The notes under the pieces: model-generated
The model's database searches: none
What the model was told of the DNA's origin: nothing
The model's input: the letters and a program-made list of their open reading frames with translations, nothing else
In this document: positions 17,506-26,099 of the stretch, in pieces
How the letters are laid out: each line of letters begins with the position of its first letter
How positions within the stretch are numbered: position 1 is the stretch's first letter
Assembly (NCBI RefSeq): GCF_003958645.1
Contig: NZ_RXLO01000001.1
Coordinates: forward strand, 310,001-374,000
Length of the DNA stretch: 64,000 nt
Source: Chitinophaga rhizosphaerae
Lineage (GTDB): Bacteria > Bacteroidota > Bacteroidia > Chitinophagales > Chitinophagaceae
Direction of reading: 5' to 3'
Program-made: the position numbers and the translations under genes

Positions 17506-17593
17506 TTCCGGAAAATATAGTAAATTAGTCTCGTCTTACAGCAATTAACTATTTGAACCGTCGGGCATTCAACTTGAACCTTGAATCCTGACC

Positions 17594-18739
17594 ATGCCTC
17601 AGATTTTTCCCGTAGCGGTCATCGAGCATTCTGCCATGTCGTGGTTACCCCGCGTGCAGGTGCGATCCCAGATGATCTACACTTCCGTTTTGCTTGCAGT
17701 GCTCGTATGCATGCTGGCACTTCCGTTTATTTATGTGGACGTTTCCGTGAAATCCGCCGGCATCGTGCGGCCCGTTGCGGAAAAGAACGAACTGCGCAGC
17801 CTCGTTTCCGGTACCATCGCCGAAGTGCTGGTCCGCGAAGGTTCGTATGTCGAAAAAGGACAGCTCATCCTCCGCCTGCAGGAAGATATTTCCAACAGTA
17901 AAATATCCCAGGCTTCTTTCGAACTGCAACAGCGCGAAGCCTATATCGCCGACCTGGCGCGCCTTTCCACCGGCGGCGGCGCTCCGCGGACGGCCCTTTA
18001 CCAGCAGCAATACAGCCGGTTCATGGCCGCCATCAGCGAGCAACAGGCTACGATGGACAAGCTCGCCCGCGATCTCGAGATGTATAAAAAGCTGTTCGCG
18101 GACAAAGTGGTGGCCGAAAAGGAGCTGCGCGACAAGCAATACGAATACGACCGCTCCGTTACCCTCTACCGCTCGGCCGTTCAGCAGCAGCGAAGCGCCT
18201 GGGCGGAGGAGCTTAGCCGTTTCCGCATGGAAAGCAACCGGCTGCAGGCAGACGCCGAGCAGTTGGAAAAACAGAAGGAGTGGAATCTCATCAAGGCCCC
18301 CGTCAGCGGCACCATCCAGCAATTCAACGGAAAATACCCCGGCGGATACCTGCAAACCGGGGAAATGATCGGCATTATCAGTCCAGACAGTAACCTCGTA
18401 GCCGAATGCCTCGTGAGCCCCAAAGACATCGGCTATCTCAAAGCCGGCATGCCCGTCCGTTTCCAGGTGGATGCCTTTAATTATAACGAATGGGGCTCGG
18501 TGGAAGGAACGGTGCAGCGTGTAGATAACGACTTCACGCTGGTCGACAACCAGCCTGTATTCAAGGTGCGCTGCAAATTTGCCGCCACGGAAGTAGCTAC
18601 CGCCAAAGGCATAAAAGGCCAGTTGAAAAAAGGGATGACCCTCCAGGCCAGGTTCCTCCTTACCCGCCGCAGCCTGTTCCAGCTCCTGTACGATAAAACG
18701 GACGACTGGATGAACCCGAACGTTATCGCGAAGCACTAA
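17594..18739 (+). CDS. HlyD-family membrane fusion protein
   Basis: A 381-residue periplasmic adaptor anchored by one N-terminal transmembrane helix (MIYTSVLLAVLVCMLALPFIYV). After it come half of a lipoyl domain (LVSGTIAEVLVREGSYVEKGQLIL), a long alpha-helical hairpin (~95-225, rich in Gln/Glu/Lys), the second lipoyl half (IKAPVSGTIQQF) and a beta-barrel domain. Such adaptors join an inner-membrane ABC exporter to a TolC-type channel. The gene 51 nt downstream encodes a C39 peptidase-ABC exporter, so this pair likely forms a type I peptide secretion system. No TolC gene is adjacent. Confidence 0.9.
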   Translation: MPQIFPVAVIEHSAMSWLPRVQVRSQMIYTSVLLAVLVCMLALPFIYVDVSVKSAGIVRPVAEKNELRSLVSGTIAEVLVREGSYVEKGQLILRLQEDISNSKISQASFELQQREAYIADLARLSTGGGAPRTALYQQQYSRFMAAISEQQATMDKLARDLEMYKKLFADKVVAEKELRDKQYEYDRSVTLYRSAVQQQRSAWAEELSRFRMESNRLQADAEQLEKQKEWNLIKAPVSGTIQQFNGKYPGGYLQTGEMIGIISPDSNLVAECLVSPKDIGYLKAGMPVRFQVDAFNYNEWGSVEGTVQRVDNDFTLVDNQPVFKVRCKFAATEVATAKGIKGQLKKGMTLQARFLLTRRSLFQLLYDKTDDWMNPNVIAKH

Positions 18740-18790
18740 CATATCCCAGCCAGACAGGAAAAGCCCGTCCAGACCGGAAAATACTGCACC

Positions 18791-20968
18791 ATGTCCACCA
18801 ACACCCGACTCAAGAAAAGCGCCCGCGTTCGCCAGCGGGACCTCAGCGATTGCGGCGCCACTTGCCTGGCTTCGGTCGCGGCATTCTACAACCTCGAAAT
18901 CCCCGTTGCCCGCATCCGCCAGCTGGCCGCTACAGACAGCAAAGGCACCAATGTGCTCGGCATGGTGGAAGCCGCCACCCGACTGGGGTTCCAGGCAAAG
19001 GGCGTAAAAGGCCCGTTCGAAGCGCTGTACAATATTCCCAAACCCGCCATCGCACATGTGGTCGTGAAAGGCGTGCTGCATCATTATGTAGTGATCTATC
19101 GCGTCACCAAAACGGATGTGACGGTGATGGACCCGGCAGACGGGCAATACCATCATATCCCGCACGATACATTCAAACAAATGTGGACCGGCGTACTGGT
19201 GATCCTCATGCCGGGAGACGATTTCAGGGCAGGCAACGAGCGGACGTCGCACCTGGCGCGGTTCTGGTTCCTCCTCCGGCCCCATCGCACCGTGGTGGCG
19301 CAGGCTTTGTTCGGGGCGATCATTTATACGGTACTGGGTTTGTCCACTTCCATTTACGTCCAGAAAATAGTCGACAACGTATTGGTGGAAGGGAACCGCA
19401 ATCTCCTGAACCTCCTCGGTATCATCATGATCCTCATTTTACTGCTGCAACTGTTCATCGGGCACGTCAAAAGTGTTTTTGCGCTGAAAACCGGCCAGCA
19501 GATAGACGCGCAGCTGATCCTCGGTTACTACAAGCACCTGCTCCGCCTGCCGCAGCAGTTCTTCGATACGATGCGGGTGGGTGAGATCACCTCCAGGATC
19601 AACGATGCAGTGAAGATCCGTGTATTCATCAACGATGTGGCGATCGGGCTGGTGGTGAACGTCTTCATCGTGTTCTTTTCCTTCGCGCTCATGTTTACCT
19701 ATTATTGGAAACTGGCGCTCCTGGTACTGTCGATCCTGCCCGTTTACGGCCTCATTTACTGGATCAGCAACCAGGTCAATAAAAAAATGCAGCGCAAGCT
19801 GATGGAAGACAACGCCGAACTGGGGAGCCAGCTCGTGGAATCACTGAATTCCGTGGCCACCATCAAGCGTTTCGGGCTGGAAGAATTCGCCAATATCAAA
19901 ACGGAAGCGCGTTTCGTGCGATTGCTCAAAACGATCTTTTCGTCTTCCGTCACCAATTTATACCTCGGCAACGCCAGTAGCTTCGTAACCAATGCGTTTG
20001 TGGTGATCCTGCTGTGGGCGGGCTCGTATTTCGTGATGGACAGGCAGCTCAGTCCGGGCGAACTATTGTCTTTCTACGCGCTAATCGGGTATTTTACCGG
20101 GCCGGCGATGAGCCTCATCGGGGCCAACCGCAGCATGCAGGACGCGCTGATTGCGGCCGACCGCCTTTTTGAGATCATGGACCTCGAGCAGGAGGAAACT
20201 GCCAACAAAGTTGCGCTTACACCTGAAATGATCGGAGATATCCATTTCCAAAAGGTAAGTTTCCGTTATGGCACGCGGGTAGAGGTTTTCAAGCATTTCG
20301 ATCTGCATATTCCGCACGGCCGGATCACAGCGGTGGTAGGCGAGAGCGGCAGCGGGAAATCTACGCTGATGGCGCTTTTGCAAAATATTTACCCGTTAAT
20401 GGAAGGAAGCATTCTCATCGGCCAGCTGGATATCCGGTATATCGACAACGAGAGCCTCCGCAGGCAGGTGTCTGCCGTTCCGCAACAGATCGATCTTTTC
20501 GCGGGATCGGTGCTGGAGAATATCGCTGTTGGCGAATTTGAACCGGATGTGCAGCGTGTGCTCCACGTCTGCAAGCTGTTGGGCATCCTCCAGTTCATCG
20601 AAAAACTGCCCGAAGGTTTCAATACACCGCTGGGGGAACATGGCGTCAATCTCAGTGGTGGACAAAGACAGCGGATCGCCATTGCGCGCGCGCTTTACCG
20701 CGACCCGCAGGTACTCATCCTCGACGAAGCCACATCGTCCCTCGACTCCGTTTCGGACCAATATGTGCAGGAAGCGATGCAGCAACTAAGAGACCAGGGT
20801 AAAACGATCGTCGTGATCGCGCACCGGCTCAGCACGGTCGTGAGTGCGGATAAAATCGTAGTGCTGCAGGAAGGGAAGCTGGTGGAAGAGGGGACGCATT
20901 CCGAGCTGTTAGCCAACAATTCCGTATATGCGAAACTGTGGCATCATCACCAGGCGGTGCTGGCCTGA
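18791..20968 (+). CDS. Peptidase-containing ABC transporter (C39, bacteriocin-type)
   Basis: A 725-residue exporter with three parts. Residues ~10-145 are a C39 cysteine peptidase that cuts double-glycine leaders: Cys21 in SDCGATCL, His98 in VLHHYVVIY and Asp114 in MDPADG form the active site. Residues ~165-450 are a six-helix ABC membrane domain. The C-terminal ATPase has Walker A GESGSGKST (~517), signature LSGGQRQRIAIARAL (~620) and Walker B VLILDEATSSLD. The protein would trim and export a small peptide through the upstream HlyD adaptor. I find no double-glycine precursor gene, maturation enzyme or immunity gene next to it, so the cargo is encoded elsewhere or is too small and divergent to see. 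Confidence 0.93.
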   Translation: MSTNTRLKKSARVRQRDLSDCGATCLASVAAFYNLEIPVARIRQLAATDSKGTNVLGMVEAATRLGFQAKGVKGPFEALYNIPKPAIAHVVVKGVLHHYVVIYRVTKTDVTVMDPADGQYHHIPHDTFKQMWTGVLVILMPGDDFRAGNERTSHLARFWFLLRPHRTVVAQALFGAIIYTVLGLSTSIYVQKIVDNVLVEGNRNLLNLLGIIMILILLLQLFIGHVKSVFALKTGQQIDAQLILGYYKHLLRLPQQFFDTMRVGEITSRINDAVKIRVFINDVAIGLVVNVFIVFFSFALMFTYYWKLALLVLSILPVYGLIYWISNQVNKKMQRKLMEDNAELGSQLVESLNSVATIKRFGLEEFANIKTEARFVRLLKTIFSSSVTNLYLGNASSFVTNAFVVILLWAGSYFVMDRQLSPGELLSFYALIGYFTGPAMSLIGANRSMQDALIAADRLFEIMDLEQEETANKVALTPEMIGDIHFQKVSFRYGTRVEVFKHFDLHIPHGRITAVVGESGSGKSTLMALLQNIYPLMEGSILIGQLDIRYIDNESLRRQVSAVPQQIDLFAGSVLENIAVGEFEPDVQRVLHVCKLLGILQFIEKLPEGFNTPLGEHGVNLSGGQRQRIAIARALYRDPQVLILDEATSSLDSVSDQYVQEAMQQLRDQGKTIVVIAHRLSTVVSADKIVVLQEGKLVEEGTHSELLANNSVYAKLWHHHQAVLA

Positions 20969-20994
20969 TCATCCCGTTTTTTCATCCATATGCA

Positions 20995-21024
20995 ATAAAA
21001 AAAGGCCCGCATAACGCGGGCCTT
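20995..21024 (-). terminator. Intrinsic terminator for META lipoprotein gene
   Basis: Perfect 9-bp stem aaggcccgc / gcgggcctt with a 5-nt loop; on the minus strand it is followed by a run of T (A-tract at 20997-21003 on plus). It ends the leftward META gene. Confidence 0.8.
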
Positions 21025-21048
21025 CCGATGTCCAAATCAGTCAGGCTT

Positions 21049-21489
21049 TTACTTAGCCATCAGCCTGACAAGTGTCTTGCCATCCGTGTCTCCCAGGGTC
21101 AGCACCCCGTCGACTACGGTCCATGTTTTTATTTTATCGGTAACACCGATGAATTTTTCTTCGTATTGCATCTTGTCCATGCACATCATTTTCGTGGCCG
21201 CCATGGGCGTGAAGGAGATCTTGTTGGGTGCCTCCAGCTTGAAGCCTCCCGTGATCATGTTGCAACCCGCCGAACCATGCACTCGGCTGTCTGCCTGTTG
21301 GAATGTCAGCTCCGCGGGGCGCATGAGGCCGGCGGTGTCTACCGGCAGGCCGTCCACTTCCACCATCCGCCAGGTTTTATACAGGTCGGCTTCGTTGTTG
21401 GTGCCGCCCGTGGCTTTGTTGGCGTTCGAACATCCCGCCATGAAAGCCGTTGCGGCCAGTGCGGTGCAAAAAGTCAGTATTCTATTCAT
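21049..21489 (-). CDS. META domain lipoprotein
   Basis: A 146-residue predicted lipoprotein with a lipobox (FMAGC, Cys20) after a short signal. Residues ~35-145 are a META domain (TWRMVEVDGLPV, SAGCNMITGGFKL, MAATKMMCMDKMQYEEKFI), the fold of the heat-shock protein HslJ. META proteins sit in the envelope and are linked to stress or, in Leishmania and some bacteria, to virulence or novobiocin tolerance; the function here is unknown. The upstream TPR-like lipoprotein gene ends 52 nt before it on the same strand. Confidence 0.87.
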   Translation of the reverse strand: MNRILTFCTALAATAFMAGCSNANKATGGTNNEADLYKTWRMVEVDGLPVDTAGLMRPAELTFQQADSRVHGSAGCNMITGGFKLEAPNKISFTPMAATKMMCMDKMQYEEKFIGVTDKIKTWTVVDGVLTLGDTDGKTLVRLMAK

Positions 21490-21541
21490 ATCGTCGCTTT
21501 TTCTCTCTCTATAACAATGCCGGCCTTAAAAAGTTACATTT

Positions 21542-22687
21542 TTAATACTGGCTGTAAAAACTTTGCAGGTCCCGCGCCAACCGGTCGTATATGGGACGGG
21601 TCAGTTCGAGGAAAAGGTCTTGCGGGGGCGGCGGGGGAATGTCGCGGCCGCGGATGAGGCCCTTGTCGGCATCGCTGAGGGCGCGCTCGTCGCCACGGAA
21701 AGTGCCGAACTGGTTTTGCCAGGTAAATGAACCGGGAAGGCGGTCTTGCCGGAGGATGCGGTCATTGGTGACATCGATGATCCGGTAGTCGAGCAAGCCG
21801 CTGGATTCCACCGTTTTCCTGGTAACGAAGATGGTGGCTTTCACGGTGATGTCTACCATGGGATATTTACCGGTGCTGTCGGGCTTATTGCCCTTCACCT
21901 GGATTACTTTCGAAACTTCGCGCTGGGAGCGGTCTACATAGGTTTGCCCTACCACGAAATCCATAAACCGCATTTCCATGTATTGATCGGGTTGGAAATC
22001 CTTTTCGCCGCGCACCCTTCTTTCATCGTAAAACCGCACGAAAGTGTTGATGCGGCGGTCTTCCAGGTTGCGGACGAGTGCATCGCGGAACTGGTCTGCG
22101 GAAAACTGGAAGTAGGAGGAACGGACGTCGATTTCGCTCACTACTACATGCACGAGCCCGAGTTGGTAGGCCTGTTCTTTCAGGCTGGCGGCGTCGCGGA
22201 AATTGGGGCTGAGGCGGAGGGCGGCGTCGAACTCGTCATAAGCTTGCCTGGCCGCGGCCTTATTGCGCTCGTCCAGGAGCTGGATACCCCTGTCATAACG
22301 GACTTCAGCGGCATTTTCGCCCGAAGCGGCGATGGCGGCGCTGTAATCTTTGGGCTTCACGACCGAACTGGCGGCGGGGGAGCTGCGGATAACGTTATAG
22401 AGCGCCTGCATGGAGCGGTATTCATGCTTGACGTCTTCCCATTTGAGGGGATTGTTGGAAGCGAGCGCCTGTTTGGCGCGGCCTTCATAAAAATCTTTGG
22501 CGGCATCATATGCAGCGGGGAGGAGCCGGAGGGAGGCCTCGTCTTGCGGGCGGCGTTGCAGCTTTTTCACGAAAGCTTCCACCGCGGCGGAATAACGGCC
22601 CTTGTTATACAGTTTTTCGCCGGATTTGCAGGCAAAGAGGATAACAGCCGGCAGGCATACGGATAGGTAACGGAGATACTTCAACAT
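21542..22687 (-). CDS. TPR-like lipoprotein of unknown function
   Basis: A 381-residue predicted lipoprotein (lipobox VILFAC near residue 20). The N-terminal ~170 residues look like tetratricopeptide-type helices (YNKGRYSAAVEAFVKKLQRRPQDEASL, RQAYDEFDAALRLSPNFRDAA). The C-terminal half is a beta-rich region I do not recognise, ending with a proline run (DIPPPPPQD). TPR units usually mediate protein contacts, so an envelope scaffold role is possible. I cannot name a family. It is transcribed toward the META gene and may share its unit. Confidence 0.75.
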   Translation of the reverse strand: MLKYLRYLSVCLPAVILFACKSGEKLYNKGRYSAAVEAFVKKLQRRPQDEASLRLLPAAYDAAKDFYEGRAKQALASNNPLKWEDVKHEYRSMQALYNVIRSSPAASSVVKPKDYSAAIAASGENAAEVRYDRGIQLLDERNKAAARQAYDEFDAALRLSPNFRDAASLKEQAYQLGLVHVVVSEIDVRSSYFQFSADQFRDALVRNLEDRRINTFVRFYDERRVRGEKDFQPDQYMEMRFMDFVVGQTYVDRSQREVSKVIQVKGNKPDSTGKYPMVDITVKATIFVTRKTVESSGLLDYRIIDVTNDRILRQDRLPGSFTWQNQFGTFRGDERALSDADKGLIRGRDIPPPPPQDLFLELTRPIYDRLARDLQSFYSQY

Positions 22688-22783
22688 ATAGCTGTGTTTA
22701 CGAACTTATATATTCAAACGGCACGCCAAATTATTCCCATCGGATAACAAAAGGAAAATCAAGATGGTTTTACCATAGCTGGG

Positions 22784-23224
22784 TCAGATTTTGAAATTGC
22801 GGCGGAGCTCGCGGTCCACTTCGCGGGCCTTGATGCTGTCGCGCTTGTCGTGCAGCTTTTTACCTTTCCCGATGCCGATTTCCATTTTGGCCAATCCTTT
22901 GTCGGTAATGAACATCCTGAGGGGGATGATGGTGTAGCCGCGTTCCTGGATTTTCTTTTCCAGTTTTTTCAATTCTTTCCGCTGGAGCAGGAGTTTACGT
23001 TCACGAAGGGGATCGTGGTTGGCGTAGGTGCCGAATTTGTATTCGGCGATGTGCAGGCTTTTGACGAATAGTTCGCCTTTGGAGAAGTAACAGAAGCTGT
23101 CGTTAAAGCTCACCTTTCCACCGCGGATGGATTTGATCTCGGTTCCGGTCAACACCATTCCGGCGATGTATTTATCTTCTATCGCGTATTCAAAATAAGC
23201 CGATCTGTTTCTTAATTCTGCCAT
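22784..23224 (-). CDS. smpB: SsrA-binding protein SmpB
   Basis: SmpB binds tmRNA and guides it into stalled ribosomes for trans-translation. The 146-residue protein has the full OB-fold core (AYFEYAIEDKYIAGMVLTGTEIKSI with the conserved GTEIKS region, then FVKSLHIAEY) and the basic C-terminal tail KGKKLHDKRDSIKAREVDRE that enters the decoding site. Length is close to the family norm. The tmRNA gene is not in the window. A strong hairpin separates it from accD upstream. Confidence 0.96.
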   Translation of the reverse strand: MAELRNRSAYFEYAIEDKYIAGMVLTGTEIKSIRGGKVSFNDSFCYFSKGELFVKSLHIAEYKFGTYANHDPLRERKLLLQRKELKKLEKKIQERGYTIIPLRMFITDKGLAKMEIGIGKGKKLHDKRDSIKAREVDRELRRNFKI

Positions 23225-23241
23225 GTTGAGGGTTACAAATG

Positions 23242-23265
23242 GGCCGGCTGCGAGGGCAGCCGGCC
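23242..23265. other. Strong hairpin between accD and smpB
   Basis: A perfect 9-bp stem ggccggctg / cagccggcc with a 6-nt loop lies in the 54-nt gap between accD and smpB. On the leftward transcript it is followed by only a weak T-run, so it may be a partial terminator, an RNA-processing site or a stabilising element. Confidence 0.5.
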
Positions 23266-23278
23266 GGGGAATATCTTT

Positions 23279-24124
23279 TTAGTGTTTGAACAGCTGGAGC
23301 AATGTTCCGAGCTTGTTCTTCAGCTCTTTACGATCGGTGATGAAATCGAGGAAGCCGTGGTCCAGGAGGAATTCCGCACTCTGGAACCCTTCCGGCAGGT
23401 CCTTTTTAATGGTTTCCTTGATCACGCGCGGGCCGGCGAAACCGATGAGGGCGCCGGGTTCGGCGGTATTGATGTCACCCAGCATGGCGTACGACGCGGT
23501 AACGCCACCGGTGGTGGGGTCTGTCATCAAGGAAATGTAGGGAAGGCGGGCAGCGGCCAATTGGGTCAGCTTGGCCGAAGTTTTGGCCATCTGCATCAGC
23601 GAAAACGCGCTTTCCATCATGCGGGCGCCGCCCGATTTGCTGATGATCATCAGCGGAAGCTTGTGCTGGATGCAATAATCGATGCTTCGGGCAATTTTTT
23701 CGCCCACCACGGAGCCCATGGAGCCGCCGATAAAGTTGAAGTCCATACAGGCCACTACGAGCCCGTTGCCGTTCACCGTACCCACGCCGGTGCGCATGGC
23801 GTCGGAGAGCCCGGATTTCTTCTGGGCGTCTTTCAGCCTGTCGCCATAAGGTTTCAGATCGTTGAAGCCAAGGAAGTCTTTCGGATAGATATTGGTGAAG
23901 AGCTCTTCAAAATTGTTATCGTCGAAAATGATCTCGAAATATTCGGGCGAATTGATACGGTTGTGATAGTTACACTTATCGCAAACGTAAAGATTCGCTT
24001 TCAGATCCTTCATGGTGGTCGTCTTCTTGCATTTCGGGCATTTGTGCCATAAACCGTCCGGTGCCTCCTTCTTCTCACTGGTACTGGTGGAAATACCCTG
24101 TTTAATTCGCTTAAACCAGCTCAT
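23279..24124 (-). CDS. accD: Acetyl-CoA carboxylase carboxyltransferase subunit beta
   Basis: The beta half of the carboxyltransferase that makes malonyl-CoA for fatty-acid synthesis. The 281-residue protein has the N-terminal zinc ribbon (Cys29, Cys32, Cys48, Cys51 in CPKC...CDKC) that marks AccD, then the crotonase-fold domain with [28 protein letters not shown] and [11 protein letters not shown]. The alpha subunit gene is not in the window. The region upstream (24125-24200) is AT-rich and carries a near-consensus TATCTTG promoter element on the minus strand. Confidence 0.95.
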   Translation of the reverse strand: MSWFKRIKQGISTSTSEKKEAPDGLWHKCPKCKKTTTMKDLKANLYVCDKCNYHNRINSPEYFEIIFDDNNFEELFTNIYPKDFLGFNDLKPYGDRLKDAQKKSGLSDAMRTGVGTVNGNGLVVACMDFNFIGGSMGSVVGEKIARSIDYCIQHKLPLMIISKSGGARMMESAFSLMQMAKTSAKLTQLAAARLPYISLMTDPTTGGVTASYAMLGDINTAEPGALIGFAGPRVIKETIKKDLPEGFQSAEFLLDHGFLDFITDRKELKNKLGTLLQLFKH

Positions 24125-24200
24125 ACAGAATGTGTACTAAGTAATTAGATTAAAGATTAGTGGTGCAAGATACGATAAAATTAAATTTTTCCGTAAATCA

Positions 24201-24230
24201 AAAGCCCCCTGAATGTATCAGGGGGCTTTA
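24201..24230 (-). terminator. Intrinsic terminator for aldolase gene
   Basis: Perfect 12-bp stem aaagccccctga (24201-24212) / tcagggggcttt (24218-24229) around atgta, just after the fructose-bisphosphate aldolase stop in the leftward direction, with a T-containing tail. Confidence 0.85.
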
Positions 24231-24252
24231 ACATATCATAACAACCTGTAAA

Positions 24253-25320
24253 TTATGCGTTACGGTTGATGCAGTTGAGGTCTGTGAAAGCTTCTTCGAG
24301 GCGTTTCACGAAAGATTCCTCGCCTTTACGGAGCCATACGCGCGGGTCGTAGTATTTTTTGTTGGGCTTATCTGCACCGTCGGGGTTGCCGAGCTGGGTC
24401 TGGAGATAGCCTTCCTTGTCTTTGTAGTATTTAAGGATGCCTTCCCAGAACGCCCATTGCATATCGGTATCGAGGTTCATCTTGATAACGCCGTATCCGA
24501 GGGTTTCGGTGATCTGGTGCTTGGGAGAGCCGGAACCGCCGTGGAACACGTAGTAAACGGGTTTGGCGGCCGTGCCGAATTTTTTCTCAATATATTCCTG
24601 GCTGTTTTTCAGGATCTCAGGGCGGAGTTCCACGTTTCCGGGGCTATACACGCCGTGAACGTTGCCGAAAGCGGCGGCCACGGTGAAGCGGGACCCAACC
24701 TGGCTCAGCTGCTCGTAGGAATAGGCCACGTCTTCGGGCTGGGTGTAGAGGAGGGAGTTTTCAACGCCAGAGTTATCTACGCCGTCTTCCTCACCGCCGG
24801 TAACGCCCAGTTCGATTTCGATGGACATGCCCAGTTTATTCATTCTTTCGAAGTATTTCTTCGAAATTTCGATGTTTTCGTGGATGGGCTCTTCCGACAG
24901 GTCGAGCATGTGGGAGCTGTAAAGGGGCTGGCCGTTCTCTTTCATGAACTTCTCGCCAGCGTCCAGCAGCCCGTCGATCCAGGGCAGCCATTTTTTGGCG
25001 GCATGGTCGGTATGGAGCACTACGGGAACGCCGTAGTATTTGGCTACTTCATGTACGTGTTTCGCTCCGGAGATACCACCGGAGATATTGGCCTGCAGCT
25101 TGTCGTTCGGCATCCCTTTCCCCGCGAAGAATTGCGCCCCGCCATTAGAAAACTGGACGATCACCGGAGAATTCACTTTTGCGGCGGTTTCGAGAACGGC
25201 GTTCACAGAATCCGTGCCTACCACGTTTACCGCGGGCATGGCATATCCGCTATCCTTGGCATCCTTATAGAGCGCTTCCAGCTCTTCGCCGAATAATACG
25301 CCGGCTTTGTACTTTCCCAT
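24253..25320 (-). CDS. fbaA: Class II fructose-bisphosphate aldolase
   Basis: Splits fructose-1,6-bisphosphate into glyceraldehyde-3-phosphate and dihydroxyacetone phosphate in glycolysis, and works in reverse in gluconeogenesis. The 355-residue length and motifs fit the zinc-dependent class II A type: VLHTDHAAKKWLPW with the zinc and catalytic Asp/His residues, IEIELGVTGGEEDGVDN, VAAAFGNVHGVY and VFHGGSGSPKHQI. It is flanked by a promoter box (25353-25360) about 33 nt upstream and a strong terminator, so it is probably transcribed alone. Confidence 0.96.
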   Translation of the reverse strand: MGKYKAGVLFGEELEALYKDAKDSGYAMPAVNVVGTDSVNAVLETAAKVNSPVIVQFSNGGAQFFAGKGMPNDKLQANISGGISGAKHVHEVAKYYGVPVVLHTDHAAKKWLPWIDGLLDAGEKFMKENGQPLYSSHMLDLSEEPIHENIEISKKYFERMNKLGMSIEIELGVTGGEEDGVDNSGVENSLLYTQPEDVAYSYEQLSQVGSRFTVAAAFGNVHGVYSPGNVELRPEILKNSQEYIEKKFGTAAKPVYYVFHGGSGSPKHQITETLGYGVIKMNLDTDMQWAFWEGILKYYKDKEGYLQTQLGNPDGADKPNKKYYDPRVWLRKGEESFVKRLEEAFTDLNCINRNA

Positions 25321-25352
25321 AGACGATGTAACTTTTAAATTTTAAAGGAAAG

Positions 25353-25360
25353 CAAATATA
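25353..25360 (-). promoter_or_regulatory. -7 promoter box of aldolase gene
   Basis: The minus strand reads TATATTTG, a full match to TAnnTTTG, 33 nt before the aldolase ATG. Confidence 0.55.
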
Positions 25361-25460
25361 GGCATTTCAATTTTTAGATTTCTCTAAACTTATGGCCTGA
25401 AACAGGCGTTCGGCGTTGTTTTCATTCATTTGGGCACGCAAATTCGTTTGGATTGCCGAC

Positions 25461-25490
25461 GGAAAAAGGGGCCGGAGTATCCGGCCCTCC
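25461..25490 (-). terminator. Intrinsic terminator for Rieske gene
   Basis: Stem gggccgga / tccggccc with a 3-nt loop; an A-tract on the plus strand at 25463-25467 gives a T-tail for the leftward transcript, just past the Rieske stop. Confidence 0.75.
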
Positions 25491-25496
25491 AGCGCA

Positions 25497-25934
25497 TCAG
25501 GTAACGGTCAGGGTAGTTCCATTGATGTTCACGGTGTATTTCGGCAGCGGGTTGGTGGCGGGCCCATTGGCTACGGAACCGTCGGTATTGAACTGGCTCC
25601 CGTGCCCGCAGGTACTGCCGCAAACGATCTTGCCGGCGTTGTAGGCAGACAGCGTGCAGCCCATGTGCGTACAGGTGCTGGTAAACGCTGCGAAAGACGC
25701 GGGCACATTGCCCGCAGCCAGGCGTATCAGCACTACGCCGCTTCCGATCATGAAACTGCCTACAGCCGTCAGGTCGTTGGCCAGGTTTACGGTCAGCTTA
25801 ACATTGCCACCGCCGCCGCCGGGAGGGTTCACCGGTGCAGGATCGTCACCCTTCCCGCCGCAAGCCGCCAAACCGCCTGCGCAGAGCACCGCCAGCGTGG
25901 CGCCCATGCCGGACAGAAAATCTCTTCTTTCCAT
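25497..25934 (-). CDS. Rieske-type [2Fe-2S] lipoprotein, variant ligand motif
   Basis: A 145-residue exported protein with a twin-arginine-like start (MERRDFL), a hydrophobic segment and a lipobox (GLAAC, Cys25), then a Pro/Gly-rich linker (residues 33-43). Residues ~45-145 form a Rieske domain. The first cluster motif is normal, CTHMGC with Cys88 and His90. The second usually reads CPCHG (C-x-x-H); here it is CGSTCGHGS (105-113), so the position three before His111 is Thr108, with Cys at 105 and 109. The rest of the loop (FNTDGSVANGPATNPLPKY) is typical. It may pass electrons at the membrane surface. Whether the cluster uses Cys105 or Cys109 is open. Confidence 0.85.
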   Translation of the reverse strand: MERRDFLSGMGATLAVLCAGGLAACGGKGDDPAPVNPPGGGGGNVKLTVNLANDLTAVGSFMIGSGVVLIRLAAGNVPASFAAFTSTCTHMGCTLSAYNAGKIVCGSTCGHGSQFNTDGSVANGPATNPLPKYTVNINGTTLTVT

Positions 25935-26099
25935 ATTGCATAAAGTTGTTCGGAAAAGGTTACGGCGCGTTTCGCCAAGCGGTTGCCTGTCCCCGGAAAA
26001 TCATTCCGGGAACGAGGGGAGGTGGAGCGCCTGTCAGCATGAAACCCTTGCTGGCAGTACGTTGTATGTAGTGAAATTATTTTTGGATACCGGGGAGGG

